From Hymenobacter ginkgonis (GTDB lineage: Bacteria > Bacteroidota > Bacteroidia > Cytophagales > Hymenobacteraceae), in NCBI RefSeq assembly GCF_009755225.1, contig NZ_WQKZ01000001.1, forward strand, positions 1 to 64,000: a stretch of 64,000 nucleotides of DNA. The letters run 5' to 3'. The number at the start of each line of letters is the position of its first letter. The first letter of the stretch is position 1. The position numbers and the translations under genes are program-made. This document shows, piece by piece, positions 34,792 through 43,808 of this stretch. The notes under the pieces were generated by a model. That model made no database searches. It saw only the letters and a list, made by a program, of their open reading frames with translations, and was not told the origin of the DNA.

Positions 34792-35466
34792 GTGAATAGT
34801 CGCCGTTTTATATCTATGTTGAGTATGCTCGTGCTAATCGGGCTGCTGGCGGCGCCGCGCGCCTGGGCGCAGGGCAAGCGCAAGGTGGTGCAGTTCACGG
34901 GTATTGTGGCGAGCGGCGACAGCCTGCTTGGCGTGCCGGGGGCGTCGATATACGTGCCCAAGGCGGGTAGGGGCACCACGTCCAACGCCTACGGCTACTT
35001 CTCGATGGCGGTGCTGGCCGGCGACAGCATCGTGTTTCGGTCGTTGGGCTACCGCAACCAAACTATCGTAGTACCGGCTGATTATCAACGGCAAAGCTTT
35101 TCGGTTATCATTTCGCTGCTCGAAGATGCCGCCGTGCTGCCCGAAGTGCGAATTTTCCCTTACGCCACCGAAAAAGAATTTAAACGCGCCTTCCTGGCCT
35201 TGCGCATGCCCACCGAAAAAGGCTCGGCCGCGGCCGACAACTTGAACCAAGAGCTGATGCGTAAAATCTTTAACTCGCAGCCCATGGGCGCCACGGCCAA
35301 CTACCGCCAAACGATGTCGCAGCAGCAATACGACCTCGACCGGCGCATGGGGACTGCCCCCAACCTGCACAGCAACAACCCCTTGCTGAACCCGTTTAGC
35401 TGGCTCCAACTCGTGAAACAGGTGAAAGACGGCGAGTTCAAGAAGAAAGAAGGTGTTGATTATTAG
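34792..35466 (+). CDS. exported CarboxypepD_reg-like protein
   Basis: The 224-residue product has a signal peptide (LSMLVLIGLLAAPRAWAQ) and a CarboxypepD_reg-like beta-sandwich (FTGIVASGDSLLGVPGASIYVP, GTTSNAYGYFSMAV, GDSIVFRSLGY). The remainder is an uncharacterised helical tail (EKEFKRAFLALRMP, LMRKIFNS). Such proteins are envelope-associated in Bacteroidota, often linked to TonB-dependent systems, but this one lacks a barrel. GTG 34792 is preferred over ATG 34816 because of the promoter spacing, although both give a signal peptide. The longer frame from 34687 would cross the promoter. Confidence 0.8.
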   Translation: MNSRRFISMLSMLVLIGLLAAPRAWAQGKRKVVQFTGIVASGDSLLGVPGASIYVPKAGRGTTSNAYGYFSMAVLAGDSIVFRSLGYRNQTIVVPADYQRQSFSVIISLLEDAAVLPEVRIFPYATEKEFKRAFLALRMPTEKGSAAADNLNQELMRKIFNSQPMGATANYRQTMSQQQYDLDRRMGTAPNLHSNNPLLNPFSWLQLVKQVKDGEFKKKEGVDY

Positions 35467-35516
35467 CCTGAACAGGGCCGAATTTTATAACCTAAGGTGA
35501 GTTTTTTAGGTAAAGT

Positions 35517-35550
35517 AAAGGTGGCAGTTAATTGCCACCTTTTGCTTTTT
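35517..35550 (+). terminator. terminator or leader hairpin before ndh
   Basis: AAAGGTGGCA pairs exactly with TGCCACCTTT around a 6-nt loop, followed by a T-rich run. It ends only 3 nt before the ndh ATG, so it can act as the upstream gene's terminator and as a 5' structure limiting ndh read-through. Confidence 0.7.
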
Positions 35551-35552
35551 CT

Positions 35553-36935
35553 ATGGATACGAATCTTCCGGTTTCGGCTCATCCCCGCGTGGTGATTGTG
35601 GGGTGTGGCTTTGGCGGGCTTAAGCTGGCGCAGGAGCTGGCCGATGCACCCGTGCAGGTGGTGATGGTAGACCGCAACAACTACCACAATTTTCAGCCCC
35701 TGCTTTACCAAGTAGCTACCGGCGCACTGGAGGCCGATAGCATTGCCTACCCCGTGCGTAAGATTTTTGCGGGCCAAAAGAATTTTTTCTTCCGCATGGC
35801 TGATGTGAAGGGGGTAGCCAAAGCCACTAATACGCTGGAAACCAGCATTGGCGACATTCGCTACGACTATTTAGTGCTGGCTACGGGCTCGCTCACCAAC
35901 TTCTTCGGCATCGAGAGCATCGAAAAGAATGCGATGCAGATAAAGAGCATTCCGAACGCGCTGAATTTGCGCAGCTTCATTTTTCAGAATTTCGAGCAGG
36001 CCTTGCTGACCACGGACCCCGAGGAAAAGCAGGCGTTGCTGAATATTGTGGTGGTGGGCGGCGGGCCCACCGGCGTCGAAATCAGTGGGTCGTTGGCCGA
36101 GATGCGCAAGCACGTGCTGCCCAACGACTACCCCGAAATGGACCTGACCCAGATGCAAATCTTTCTGGTAGAAGCCGGCCCGGCCCTGCTGGGGCCTATG
36201 TCGAAGGCCTCGCAGGAAGATGCCAAGCGCTACCTGGATGAACTGGGGGTAGAGGTGCGGCTCAATACCGCCATGAAAAAATACGAAAATGGCCGGGCTT
36301 ACTACTCCGATACCGAGTTTATTCCGACCGAGAATATGGTGTGGGCCGCCGGCGTAAACGGCTCGGCGCTACCGGGGTTACCCGAGGCAGCCATCACCCG
36401 CAACAAGCGCATTACGGTGAATTTGTGGAACCAGGTGCAGGGCGAAACCAACATCTTTGCCATTGGCGACGTGGCGAATATGGTGACGGAAGAAATGCCC
36501 CGTGGCCTACCCATGCTAGCGCCGGTGGCGCAGCAGCAGGCCGCGCATTTGGCTGCCAACCTCCAGCGCATTCTCCGTGGTGAAACGCCCAAGGACTTTA
36601 AGTACCTCGACAAGGGCGTGATGGCCATTGTGAGCCGCAACAAAGCCGTGGTAGATTTACCCAAAGGTGTGCATTTCAAGGGCTTCCTGGGATGGCTTTC
36701 GTGGCTCTTTATCCACTTGATACTGCTGGTGGGCTTCCGCAACAAGATGGTGGCGCTGGTCGACTGGGCCTTTAGCTACTTCAGTTCGGGGCAAGCGCTG
36801 CGGCTGATTATCCGGCCTTTCAACAAGCGGGATGTGAAAGATGACAAAGGAAAAAAAGCTGCCGAACAAGCCGCTGCAACCCCCGAATACAACCCTACCC
36901 CCTCCGCGGTGCAGCAGCCCGCTTCGGCGGGGTAG
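35553..36935 (+). CDS. type II NADH dehydrogenase (NAD(P)/FAD-dependent oxidoreductase)
   Basis: The 460-residue flavoprotein has an FAD motif VVIVGCGFGGLKLAQEL, a second GxGxxG motif VVVGGGPTGVEISGSL and an FAD-proximal NIFAIGDVA. The C-terminus has a hydrophobic/amphipathic region (LSWLFIHLILLVGFRNK) for membrane association. This is the NDH-2 layout: NADH oxidation and quinone reduction without proton pumping. The Pro/Ala-rich tail is poorly conserved. It converges on nuoN-nuoM, so coupled and uncoupled NADH dehydrogenase genes are neighbours. Confidence 0.9.
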   Translation: MDTNLPVSAHPRVVIVGCGFGGLKLAQELADAPVQVVMVDRNNYHNFQPLLYQVATGALEADSIAYPVRKIFAGQKNFFFRMADVKGVAKATNTLETSIGDIRYDYLVLATGSLTNFFGIESIEKNAMQIKSIPNALNLRSFIFQNFEQALLTTDPEEKQALLNIVVVGGGPTGVEISGSLAEMRKHVLPNDYPEMDLTQMQIFLVEAGPALLGPMSKASQEDAKRYLDELGVEVRLNTAMKKYENGRAYYSDTEFIPTENMVWAAGVNGSALPGLPEAAITRNKRITVNLWNQVQGETNIFAIGDVANMVTEEMPRGLPMLAPVAQQQAAHLAANLQRILRGETPKDFKYLDKGVMAIVSRNKAVVDLPKGVHFKGFLGWLSWLFIHLILLVGFRNKMVALVDWAFSYFSSGQALRLIIRPFNKRDVKDDKGKKAAEQAAATPEYNPTPSAVQQPASAG

Positions 36936-36951
36936 GGGATAGTACCTGCAC

Positions 36952-36982
36952 AAAAAAAGCCACCGCAATGGGTGGCTTTTTT
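36952..36982. terminator. bidirectional terminator
   Basis: AAAAAAAGCCACC pairs with GGTGGCTTTTTT around GCAATG, between the convergent ndh (+) and nuoN (-) genes. Confidence 0.9.
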
Positions 36983-37006
36983 AGGCATAATAGCGTGTAA
37001 GCTAAG

Positions 37007-38431
37007 CTACAGCAAGCCGCTGAGAAAGCCGGGCAAAATACCCAGCACTAGGGTCAGGAGAGCCAGCAGCACCAGCGTAGCCGACTGAAAGCCATCGACC
37101 ACAATCGGAGCTTCCGCGCCCGGCTCGGCGGGGCGCATGTACATTGCAATGACGGGGCGCAGGTAGTAATAAATACCCACCATGCTCATCAGCACCGCAA
37201 AAACGACCAGGCCGATGTGGCCCTGGCCAGCTACCGCCGTGAAAATAAAGAACTTGCCGAAGAAGCCGCCGGTGAGTGGAATGCCACCCAACGAGAGCAT
37301 GGCGACGGTGAGCACAAAAGCAAGCAGCGGATTGGTGCGCGCAAGCCCTCCGAGGCCCACGTAATCTTCGCGCTGGCGCTGGTCCGACACGAGCTTGAGC
37401 ACGCCAAAAGCGGCTACTGTGGCTATCGAGTAAGCCAAGCTATAGAAGAAAATACCTTGGGCGGCCGGGCCGCTTAGTTGGCCGTGGCCAGCCACGAGGC
37501 CCAGCAGCAAGTAGCCCGCGTGGCTAACGCTGGAGTAAGCCAGCATGCGCTTGGCGCTGGTTTGAACGGTGGCACCCACGTTGCCAAGCAACAGCGTGAG
37601 GACGCACATGGCCTGGATGGTGGGCAGCCACACGGGGCTAGCGGCGGGTAGGGCCACCACTAGCAGCTTAAGGAAAGCGGCAAAACCAGCCGTTTTCACC
37701 ACCGTGCTCATGAAGGCGGTGAAGAAAGTGGGGGTGCCTTCGTACACGTCGGGCGTCCAGAAATGGAAGGGCGCGGCCGATACTTTGAATCCAATGCCAA
37801 TCACCATCATCAACACGCCCACATAAAGCATGGGCAGCAGCGTCTGGTTGGTGGGGGTAGCCACAGCGGTAGCCAACTCCGCTACCTGGAAGGTGCCCGT
37901 GGCGCCGTAGAGTAGCGCAATACCGAAGAGCAGTATGCCCGTGGCGAAAGCACCTTGCAGGAAATACTTAAGAGCGGCTTCGTTGGAACGCACGTTGCGC
38001 TTATCGGAGCCGGCCAGGCAGTACATGCTGATACTCAGAATTTCGATGCCCACAAAGAGCATGATGAGGTGGTTGTAGCTCACCATCATGATGGCGCCGA
38101 CCAGCGAAAACAGCAGCAGCGAGTAGTACTCGGCCAGATTGGGCTCGCCAGCTACCACATAAGAGCGCGAGAAGGGCAGCAGCACCAGTGCCGTGAGCAA
38201 TACAATGCCGCTAAAGGCCACCGAGAAGTTGTCGACCGTCAGCATCTGGCTGATGTAGGGCGACTCTAGGAAGCCGGGCAGCGAGCCCGCGTGGTTCCAG
38301 TCGAGGAGATTGACGCCGAAAATGAGGGCCAGCACCACCAGTACCAACGGCAACAGCACCCGGTTGGAGCGCAAGAAGCCTAGGAACAGGTTGAGGATGC
38401 CGAAGACGGAGAGGAGAACAATGGGGAGCAT
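37007..38431 (-). CDS. nuoN: NADH-quinone oxidoreductase subunit N
   Basis: The 474-residue protein is an antiporter-like membrane subunit of complex I with about 14 hydrophobic segments. Typical NuoN features are ALLVVSYNHL-like LIMLFVGIEILSISMY with the key Glu, NEAALKYFLQGAFATGI, FKVSAAPFHFWTPDVYEGTP and AYSSVSHAGYLLLG. It follows nuoM with a 162-nt gap that holds a repeat hairpin. The rest of the nuo operon is not in the window. Confidence 0.95.
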   Translation of the reverse strand: MLPIVLLSVFGILNLFLGFLRSNRVLLPLVLVVLALIFGVNLLDWNHAGSLPGFLESPYISQMLTVDNFSVAFSGIVLLTALVLLPFSRSYVVAGEPNLAEYYSLLLFSLVGAIMMVSYNHLIMLFVGIEILSISMYCLAGSDKRNVRSNEAALKYFLQGAFATGILLFGIALLYGATGTFQVAELATAVATPTNQTLLPMLYVGVLMMVIGIGFKVSAAPFHFWTPDVYEGTPTFFTAFMSTVVKTAGFAAFLKLLVVALPAASPVWLPTIQAMCVLTLLLGNVGATVQTSAKRMLAYSSVSHAGYLLLGLVAGHGQLSGPAAQGIFFYSLAYSIATVAAFGVLKLVSDQRQREDYVGLGGLARTNPLLAFVLTVAMLSLGGIPLTGGFFGKFFIFTAVAGQGHIGLVVFAVLMSMVGIYYYLRPVIAMYMRPAEPGAEAPIVVDGFQSATLVLLALLTLVLGILPGFLSGLL

Positions 38432-38465
38432 ACTATACTTCGAAGAAGAACGTCGCGCTGAAAAT

Positions 38466-38562
38466 GAACGTCATGCTGAACGCAGTGAAGCATCTCTACC
38501 GCTTCATTGGAATGTGAGCCGGATGGCGTAGGAGAGATGCTGCGGCAGGCTCAGCATGACAT
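38466..38562. repeat. CATGCTGA repeat, copy C, between nuoM and nuoN
   Basis: GAACGTCATGCTGAACGC opens the left arm and its near complement closes at GGCTCAGCATGACATTC. Flanking parts GAAGCATCTCT and AGAGATGCTGC pair as well. A partial extra half (CGTCGCGCTGAA) precedes it at about 38450, and GCTCAGCATGAC recurs at 38571-38582. No gene is present in the gap. Confidence 0.75.
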
Positions 38563-38593
38563 TCTAGTCTGCTCAGCATGACAACACATTAAA

Positions 38594-40063
38594 TTACCGG
38601 CCGACTAAGGTAAGAATGCTGCTGATAGCCGGCTCCGACAAGTGCAGGAACGTGCCGGGGAATAAACCCAGCCAAAATACCAGCACGATGAGCGGCGCAA
38701 ACATGGCCAGCTCGGCCCCGCTGAGGTCGGTGATGGTATCCGAAAATGCCGAATCAGGCCCGAGCATCGCGCGCTGGTACATGCGCAGCAAGTACACCGC
38801 CGAGAAAATAATGGTGAGGCCCGCTAAGGCACCCGCCCACATATTGAACTGATACACACCCGCTAGCAGCAAGAACTCGCCCACGAAGCCGCCGGTGAGG
38901 GGTAGGGCCACGGTGCTCAGCAGCATTACCAGGAAGCACACGCTGAGCAGCGGCGTGCGGCGGGTGAGGCCGCCAAGGTCGGGTAGGGAGCGCGAGCCGG
39001 TGCGGCGCTCAATGGCGTCGGCCACCAGAAACATACCTACTACGTTGACGCCGTGGGCTAGCATTTGCACCACCGCGCCTTGCAGGCCAATGGCTTGCAG
39101 CGAGAACACGCCGGCAATCATCAGCCCCACGTGCGAGAGCGACGAGTAGGCAATGAGGCGCTTCATATCGCGCTGGCGGATAGCGATAACCGCCCCGTAA
39201 ATGATGCCGATAATGGCCAGCACCATCACCAACTGCTGCCACTGGCTTACGCCGAGCGGCACCACTGGCAGTAGCCAGCGCAAGCAGCCATAAATGCCCA
39301 TCTTAAGCATAATGCCCGAGAGGAGCATGGTGGCGGGGGTAGGCGATTCAGTATAAGTATCGGGCTGCCAGGTGTGGAAGGGGAAAATGGGCATCTTCAC
39401 GGCGAAGGCGGCGAAGATGAGCCAAAACAGCCACGACTGCTCCGAAGCGCTGAGCTTCAGGTTGTAAAAGGCCTGAATATCGGATGAGTGCGCGGCCAGC
39501 GAACCTGCCGCCGGGCCCGTTTGCAAGTACAGATACACGAAACCGGCCAGCATAAACAGCGAGCCAATAATGGTGTATAAGAAGAACTTAAACGTGATTT
39601 GGATGCGGCGGTCGGAGCGGCTCCAGGCGCCAGCCAGGAAATAAATCGGAATCAGCGCCACTTCCCAGAAGAAGTAAAACACGAAGGCATCCAGAGCCGT
39701 GAACACGCCCAGCAGCCCGGTTTGCATGAATAACACTAGGGCGTAGAACGCGCCGGGGTTCTCATATTCCTCGTGCCGGAAGGCGGTGAGCAGAATAATT
39801 GGCACCAGGAAGGTGGTGAGCAACACCAGGCACAAACTCAGGCCATCGATGCCCAAATGAAAGGTGATGCCAGCCGAGGGTATCCAGTTTAGGTCGACTC
39901 CGGCGATACTCCCGGTCCGAACAAAGGTGAAGGCCGCCAACGCAGCCGCTACCAACTCGATTAAGGATGCCCCTAGGGCCAGGATGCGGGCCGCGCTGCC
40001 CTTGGCAAAGTGCAGAAGGAGGGCGGCGGCAAGCGGGAAAAAGACGAGGAAAGCTGTCAGCAT
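38594..40063 (-). CDS. nuoM: NADH-quinone oxidoreductase subunit M
   Basis: The 489-residue polytopic protein shows the complex I subunit M signature: YFFWEVALIPIYFLAG with the conserved Glu, KFFLYTIIGSLFMLAG, KMPIFPFHTWQPDTYTESP and LIAYSSLSHVGLMIAG. It pumps protons as part of the membrane arm. Start 40063 (MLTAFLVFFP) is favoured over 40084, which adds a short non-family segment. It is followed by nuoN only, so nuoM-nuoN form an isolated pair here. A TAAGTTTG box lies about 60 nt upstream. Confidence 0.95.
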   Translation of the reverse strand: MLTAFLVFFPLAAALLLHFAKGSAARILALGASLIELVAAALAAFTFVRTGSIAGVDLNWIPSAGITFHLGIDGLSLCLVLLTTFLVPIILLTAFRHEEYENPGAFYALVLFMQTGLLGVFTALDAFVFYFFWEVALIPIYFLAGAWSRSDRRIQITFKFFLYTIIGSLFMLAGFVYLYLQTGPAAGSLAAHSSDIQAFYNLKLSASEQSWLFWLIFAAFAVKMPIFPFHTWQPDTYTESPTPATMLLSGIMLKMGIYGCLRWLLPVVPLGVSQWQQLVMVLAIIGIIYGAVIAIRQRDMKRLIAYSSLSHVGLMIAGVFSLQAIGLQGAVVQMLAHGVNVVGMFLVADAIERRTGSRSLPDLGGLTRRTPLLSVCFLVMLLSTVALPLTGGFVGEFLLLAGVYQFNMWAGALAGLTIIFSAVYLLRMYQRAMLGPDSAFSDTITDLSGAELAMFAPLIVLVFWLGLFPGTFLHLSEPAISSILTLVGR

Positions 40064-40121
40064 TGGCAAAAGCGCGGGGCGCACGACCGGAAGCCCGGTG
40101 CGCAGAGCCGCGAATTAGCTG

Positions 40122-40129
40122 CAAACTTA
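40122..40129 (-). promoter_or_regulatory. TAnnTTTG -7 box for nuoM-nuoN
   Basis: TAAGTTTG on the minus strand lies 58 nt before the nuoM ATG at 40063. It indicates that the pair has its own promoter rather than read-through from other nuo genes. Confidence 0.45.
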
Positions 40130-40205
40130 CGGCAAGGCGCGCAAGCCCGCGCCACCTTGCGAGCCGAAGTAGGGGTAAGGCCCAAACTTTCGGGTCTTAA
40201 GCCGG

Positions 40206-40213
40206 TACTTTCG
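40206..40213 (+). promoter_or_regulatory. TACTTTCG promoter box for the mnmH operon
   Basis: TACTTTCG is one base away from TAnnTTTG and occurs 40 nt before the mnmH ATG. The same variant precedes the AraC-type gene at 55681. Confidence 0.4.
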
Positions 40214-40253
40214 TGTTGCCAGGCACCGCATTAGTCGGTTGCTGCTGCTCGCC

Positions 40254-41300
40254 ATGCCCCGCCACCCAATTACCGATTTCCTAAACACCGCCGCCGGCCC
40301 CATCCTCGATGTGCGTGCGCCCGCCGAGTACGCGCAGGGCCACATTCCGGGCGCGCGCAGCCTACCGCTGTTCACCGACGAGGAGCGCGCGCGCATCGGC
40401 ACTACCTATAAGCAAGTAAACCCCGACAAGGCCGTGCTGCTGGGCCTCGATTTTTTCGGCCCCAAATTGCGCACTCTGGTCGAAGAAGCTAAAAAACTCG
40501 CTCCTGGCCAGGAAGTGCGCCTGCACTGCTGGCGCGGCGGCATGCGCAGCGGCGCCGTGCTCTGGCTACTAGAACTGGCCGGCTTCCACGTCAACCTGCT
40601 CGACAAAGGCTACAAAGACTACCGCCACTGGACCTTGGCCGAGCTAGCGCGCCCGCACCAATTGCGCGTGCTGGGTGGCTACACTGGCAGCGGTAAAACG
40701 GCCGTGCTCCACGCGCTGGCCGCGCGGGGCGAGCCCGTGCTCGACCTCGAAAAGCTGGCCAACCACCAGGGCTCTTCTTTTGGCGCGCTCGGCCAGCCGC
40801 CGCAGCCCACGCAGGAGCAATTTGAAAATGACTTGGCCTTCGCGCTGGCGAAGCTGCCGACCGATAAGCCAATATGGGTGGAGGATGAGAGCCGCAGCAT
40901 CGGCAGCCTGGCCATCCCTACTCCCTTCTTCGCCCAAATGCAGGCTGCGCCGCTGCTGGTGCTCGACGTGCCCCGCGAAGCCCGCGTGCAGTACCTGGCC
41001 GCCGACTACGGCCGCCACGATGCTGGCGCGCTGGCCTCGGCCGTGCTGCGCCTGCGCAAGCGCCTCGGCGGCCTCGTAACCAAGGAAGCCCTCGGTGCCA
41101 TCGCCGAAGACAACATGCCCCGCATGGTAGAGCTGGTGCTGGCTTATTATGATAAAACTTACGGCTACGGCCTAGCCGGCCGGCCCGCTACTACCGTAGC
41201 CGCTACCAGCACCGATGCGGCGGCGAACGCGGCGCTGGCGTTGAAAGCAGTAAGCGAATTGGCCGCTTCTGCGGAGGCTAATGGCCTCATTACGACATGA
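40254..41300 (+). CDS. mnmH: tRNA 2-selenouridine synthase
   Basis: The 348-residue enzyme replaces sulfur with selenium at the 2-thiouridine in the wobble position (34) of tRNA Lys, Glu and Gln. An N-terminal rhodanese domain carries the catalytic Cys in HCWRGGMRS, and a P-loop GGYTGSGKT follows. It needs selenophosphate, which selD in the same operon would make. The C-terminal tail is Ala/Thr-rich. The stop codon overlaps the next start by 4 nt (ATGA). Start 40254 (ATG) is preferred over a TTG at 40239. Confidence 0.93.
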   Translation: MPRHPITDFLNTAAGPILDVRAPAEYAQGHIPGARSLPLFTDEERARIGTTYKQVNPDKAVLLGLDFFGPKLRTLVEEAKKLAPGQEVRLHCWRGGMRSGAVLWLLELAGFHVNLLDKGYKDYRHWTLAELARPHQLRVLGGYTGSGKTAVLHALAARGEPVLDLEKLANHQGSSFGALGQPPQPTQEQFENDLAFALAKLPTDKPIWVEDESRSIGSLAIPTPFFAQMQAAPLLVLDVPREARVQYLAADYGRHDAGALASAVLRLRKRLGGLVTKEALGAIAEDNMPRMVELVLAYYDKTYGYGLAGRPATTVAATSTDAAANAALALKAVSELAASAEANGLITT

Positions 41301-41686
41301 TTCCGAAACTACGAGTAGCCCGGCCCACCAATGACTTGCTAGCCCTGCGCCGCTTCTACGTGGAGGGGGTAGGGCTGCGTGAGTTATACGCCTTCACCAA
41401 CCACGATGGGTTTGATGGCTTACTTGTGGGGCACCCGCAGGCGCCGTATCATTTGGAGTTTACGCGCCAAGCGGGCCAAGTAGTAGCACCCGCTCCCACG
41501 GCTGAGCATCTATTGGTTTTTTACTTTCCTGAGTTTCCTGCCTGGGAAGCAGCGGTAGCTCAGTTGCGAGCCCACGGTTATTCGCCAGTGCCGGCCCATA
41601 ACCCGTATTGGGACCGCCAGGGCTTGACATTTGAAGACCCGGATGGCTACCGGGTGGTGCTGCAACAAGCCGCCTGGAATTTGTAA
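41297..41686 (+). CDS. VOC superfamily protein (glyoxalase/bleomycin-resistance-like)
   Basis: The 129-residue protein has the paired beta-alpha-beta-beta-beta modules of the vicinal oxygen chelate superfamily: [21 protein letters not shown] at its start and [15 protein letters not shown] near the end. Metal ligands resemble those of the family (HLEF, and Glu/Asp in the last strand). Translational overlap with mnmH by ATGA and position before selD suggest a tie to the selenium pathway, but no role is known. It could equally be a passenger resistance or isomerase gene. Confidence 0.85.
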   Translation: MIPKLRVARPTNDLLALRRFYVEGVGLRELYAFTNHDGFDGLLVGHPQAPYHLEFTRQAGQVVAPAPTAEHLLVFYFPEFPAWEAAVAQLRAHGYSPVPAHNPYWDRQGLTFEDPDGYRVVLQQAAWNL

Positions 41687-41753
41687 CATCAGCAATTGCC
41701 AACCTATTCTGAGCCAGAAGGTGTTGGCTTCATTCCGTAATCTGCCTACACCT

Positions 41754-42812
41754 ATGACGCCCGAACTCGAAACCATCCGCCTCACCCAGTACAGCCACGG
41801 CGCGGGCTGCGGCTGCAAAATTGCGCCCAGCGTGCTCGACAAAATCCTGCACAGCAGCCTACCCCAGCCTAACTACGAAAACCTGCTGGTAGGCAACGGC
41901 AGCCGCGACGACGCGGCCGTGTACCGCCTGCCAAACCAGGCCGGGCAGTGCGTCATCAGCACCACCGATTTTTTTATGCCCATCGTCGATGATGCCTACG
42001 ATTTTGGGCGCATCGCCTCGGCTAATGCCATTTCGGATGTGTATGCCATGGGCGGCCGGCCCTTGCTGGCCATTGCGGTGCTGGGCTGGCCCATTGATAA
42101 GCTCTCGCCCGAAATCGCGGCGCAAGTAACCGAAGGCGCCCGCGCCATTTGCGCCGAAGCCGGTATTCCGCTGGCCGGCGGCCACAGCATCGATTCGCCC
42201 GAGCCGATTTTTGGGCTGGCTGTGACGGGTTTAGTGGATGAAAAAAACCTCAAACGCAACGACACTGCCACCGCCGGCTGCCGCCTCTACCTCACCAAAC
42301 CGCTGGGAGTAGGCATCCTCACCACAGCCCAAAAACGCGAAATTTTGCGGCCCGAAGACGCCGACGTGGCCCCAGCTCAGATGCGCAAGCTCAACAAGAT
42401 AGGCGCTGAATTGGGCGAGATTGCCGGCATCAAGGCCATGACCGACGTGACGGGCTTCGGCCTGCTGGGCCACCTGGCTGAGGTGTGCGAGGGTAGTGAT
42501 TTGCAGGCTGTTATCGATTACTACCAGGTGCCTCGCCTGGCCGAAGCCCAGCGCTACCTGCTGCAAGGTGCCGTGCCCGGTGGCACCGTGCGCAACTTCC
42601 AGAGCTACGGCCACAAAGTAGCCACGCTCACCGACGAGCAGAAATACTACCTCTGCGACCCCCAAACGTCGGGCGGATTGCTAGTCTGCGTCGAGCCTGG
42701 CGCGGCCGAAGCGGCCGCGCAGGCCGTATTTGCCCAGCATGGCCTGGCGCTCGAAAGCTTTGGCGAGTTGCGCCCCCACGAAGCCGACGAGCCGTGGATA
42801 GTAGTTTCTTAA
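41754..42812 (+). CDS. selD: selenide, water dikinase (selenophosphate synthetase)
   Basis: The 352-residue enzyme makes selenophosphate from selenide and ATP. The N-terminal glycine-rich site [10 protein letters not shown] carries Cys, not selenocysteine. The AIRS-like ATP-grasp parts include [26 protein letters not shown] cut into [12 protein letters not shown] and [14 protein letters not shown], with [13 protein letters not shown] at the end. Together with mnmH it explains tRNA selenouridine formation. No selA/selB or selenocysteine insertion element is in the window. Start 41754 is chosen as it aligns with the family. Confidence 0.95.
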   Translation: MTPELETIRLTQYSHGAGCGCKIAPSVLDKILHSSLPQPNYENLLVGNGSRDDAAVYRLPNQAGQCVISTTDFFMPIVDDAYDFGRIASANAISDVYAMGGRPLLAIAVLGWPIDKLSPEIAAQVTEGARAICAEAGIPLAGGHSIDSPEPIFGLAVTGLVDEKNLKRNDTATAGCRLYLTKPLGVGILTTAQKREILRPEDADVAPAQMRKLNKIGAELGEIAGIKAMTDVTGFGLLGHLAEVCEGSDLQAVIDYYQVPRLAEAQRYLLQGAVPGGTVRNFQSYGHKVATLTDEQKYYLCDPQTSGGLLVCVEPGAAEAAAQAVFAQHGLALESFGELRPHEADEPWIVVS

Positions 42813-42842
42813 GGTCTGACTAGCAGCAAGTAGCATTAGTCG

Positions 42843-42886
42843 TTTGTCAATGCCGCTCCTCTTCGTTGCGCCCGCAATGACAAACA
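42843..42886. repeat. GTCATTGCG-type palindromic repeat
   Basis: GTTTGTCAATGCC and GCAATGACAAAC are near-perfect inverted arms around CTCCTCTTCGTTGCGCCC. The sequence resembles a widely dispersed bacterial GTCATTGCGAGC...GCAATGAC intergenic repeat. The ATG of the next gene (42877) lies inside the right arm. Confidence 0.6.
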
Positions 42887-43770
42887 GTACTTCTCCATCA
42901 ATCGTCGGCCGCCTGGCGCCTACCCCCAGCGGCTACTTGCACCTCGGCAATGCCGTCAACTTCGTGCTTACTTGGCTGCTGGTGCGCCGGGCGGGCGGCG
43001 GGCTGCACCTGCGCATCGACGACCTCGACCGCGCTCGGTTGCGGCGGCCTTACTTGGAGAATATTTTTCGAGTAATTGATTGGTTAGGAATTGACTACGA
43101 CCACGGGCCCAGCGGCCCCGACGATTTTTTGCGGCATTACTCGCAGCTATTGCACTTGCCCGCTTACAACCAAGTGCTGCGCCGACTGGCCCAGCGGCCG
43201 GGCCTGGTGCGCGGTAGCCAGCGCTCGCGCACAGCGGAGGGGGTAGGCGATGCCCCGGTGCCCCTGGCTACGCCCGGCGTGGCGTGGCGGGCGCAGGTGC
43301 CGCCGGGCACAGTCATTGGCTTTCTGGATGCCTGGCAGGGCCCAGTGCACGTGCCGCTAGCCACCGCAATGCCCGACTTCATTGTGCGCAAAAAAGATGG
43401 GGTAGCGGCCTACCAACTGGCCTCAGTGGTAGATGACTTGCGGCTGGGTACCACGCTTATCGTGCGCGGGCTCGACTTGCTGCCGAGCACCGCAGCCCAA
43501 CTGTGGCTAGCCGCCCAACTCTCCGAAATCAGCGGTTTTGCTAGTCCCACTATCCAGCTGTATCACCATGATTTACTGACTGATGCCGCTGGGCACAAAC
43601 TCAGCAAATCGACCCAGGCAACCGGCGACCAGGGCGTGCTCTCCGCGCCGGGACCGGGGGTGGTATTCGCAGCCGTGGCCCGGCTACTGGGCTTGCCGCC
43701 AGCGGCTGGCGAATCGCTGGCTACGTTGCAGGCAGCGCTGGCTGCGGTGCGACCCGAGCTGCTTAATTAA
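42877..43770 (+). CDS. gluQ: glutamyl-Q tRNA(Asp) synthetase-like protein
   Basis: The 297-residue protein resembles a truncated GluRS lacking the anticodon-binding domain, as in GluQ, which attaches glutamate to queuosine-34 of tRNA Asp. It shows HLGNAVNFVLTW (HIGH motif), RIDDLD, and KLSKS (KMSKS). The Zn-binding CxC...C segment of E. coli GluQ is missing; the matching region reads LVRGSQRSR and the protein has no Cys. It may be a zinc-free variant or have another role. It follows selD by 64 nt, in an operon centred on wobble-position tRNA modification. The upstream in-frame start (42844) is rejected because it lies in a repeat. Confidence 0.8.
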   Translation: MTNSTSPSIVGRLAPTPSGYLHLGNAVNFVLTWLLVRRAGGGLHLRIDDLDRARLRRPYLENIFRVIDWLGIDYDHGPSGPDDFLRHYSQLLHLPAYNQVLRRLAQRPGLVRGSQRSRTAEGVGDAPVPLATPGVAWRAQVPPGTVIGFLDAWQGPVHVPLATAMPDFIVRKKDGVAAYQLASVVDDLRLGTTLIVRGLDLLPSTAAQLWLAAQLSEISGFASPTIQLYHHDLLTDAAGHKLSKSTQATGDQGVLSAPGPGVVFAAVARLLGLPPAAGESLATLQAALAAVRPELLN

Positions 43771-43808
43771 CCGTAGAGGGAGCTGGAAACTCAAAAGCAC
43801 GTCAATCG

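Noticed and set aside
41754-42812. Selenocysteine in SelD
   Set aside because: The active-site position is Cys in GAGCGCK, with no in-frame UGA.
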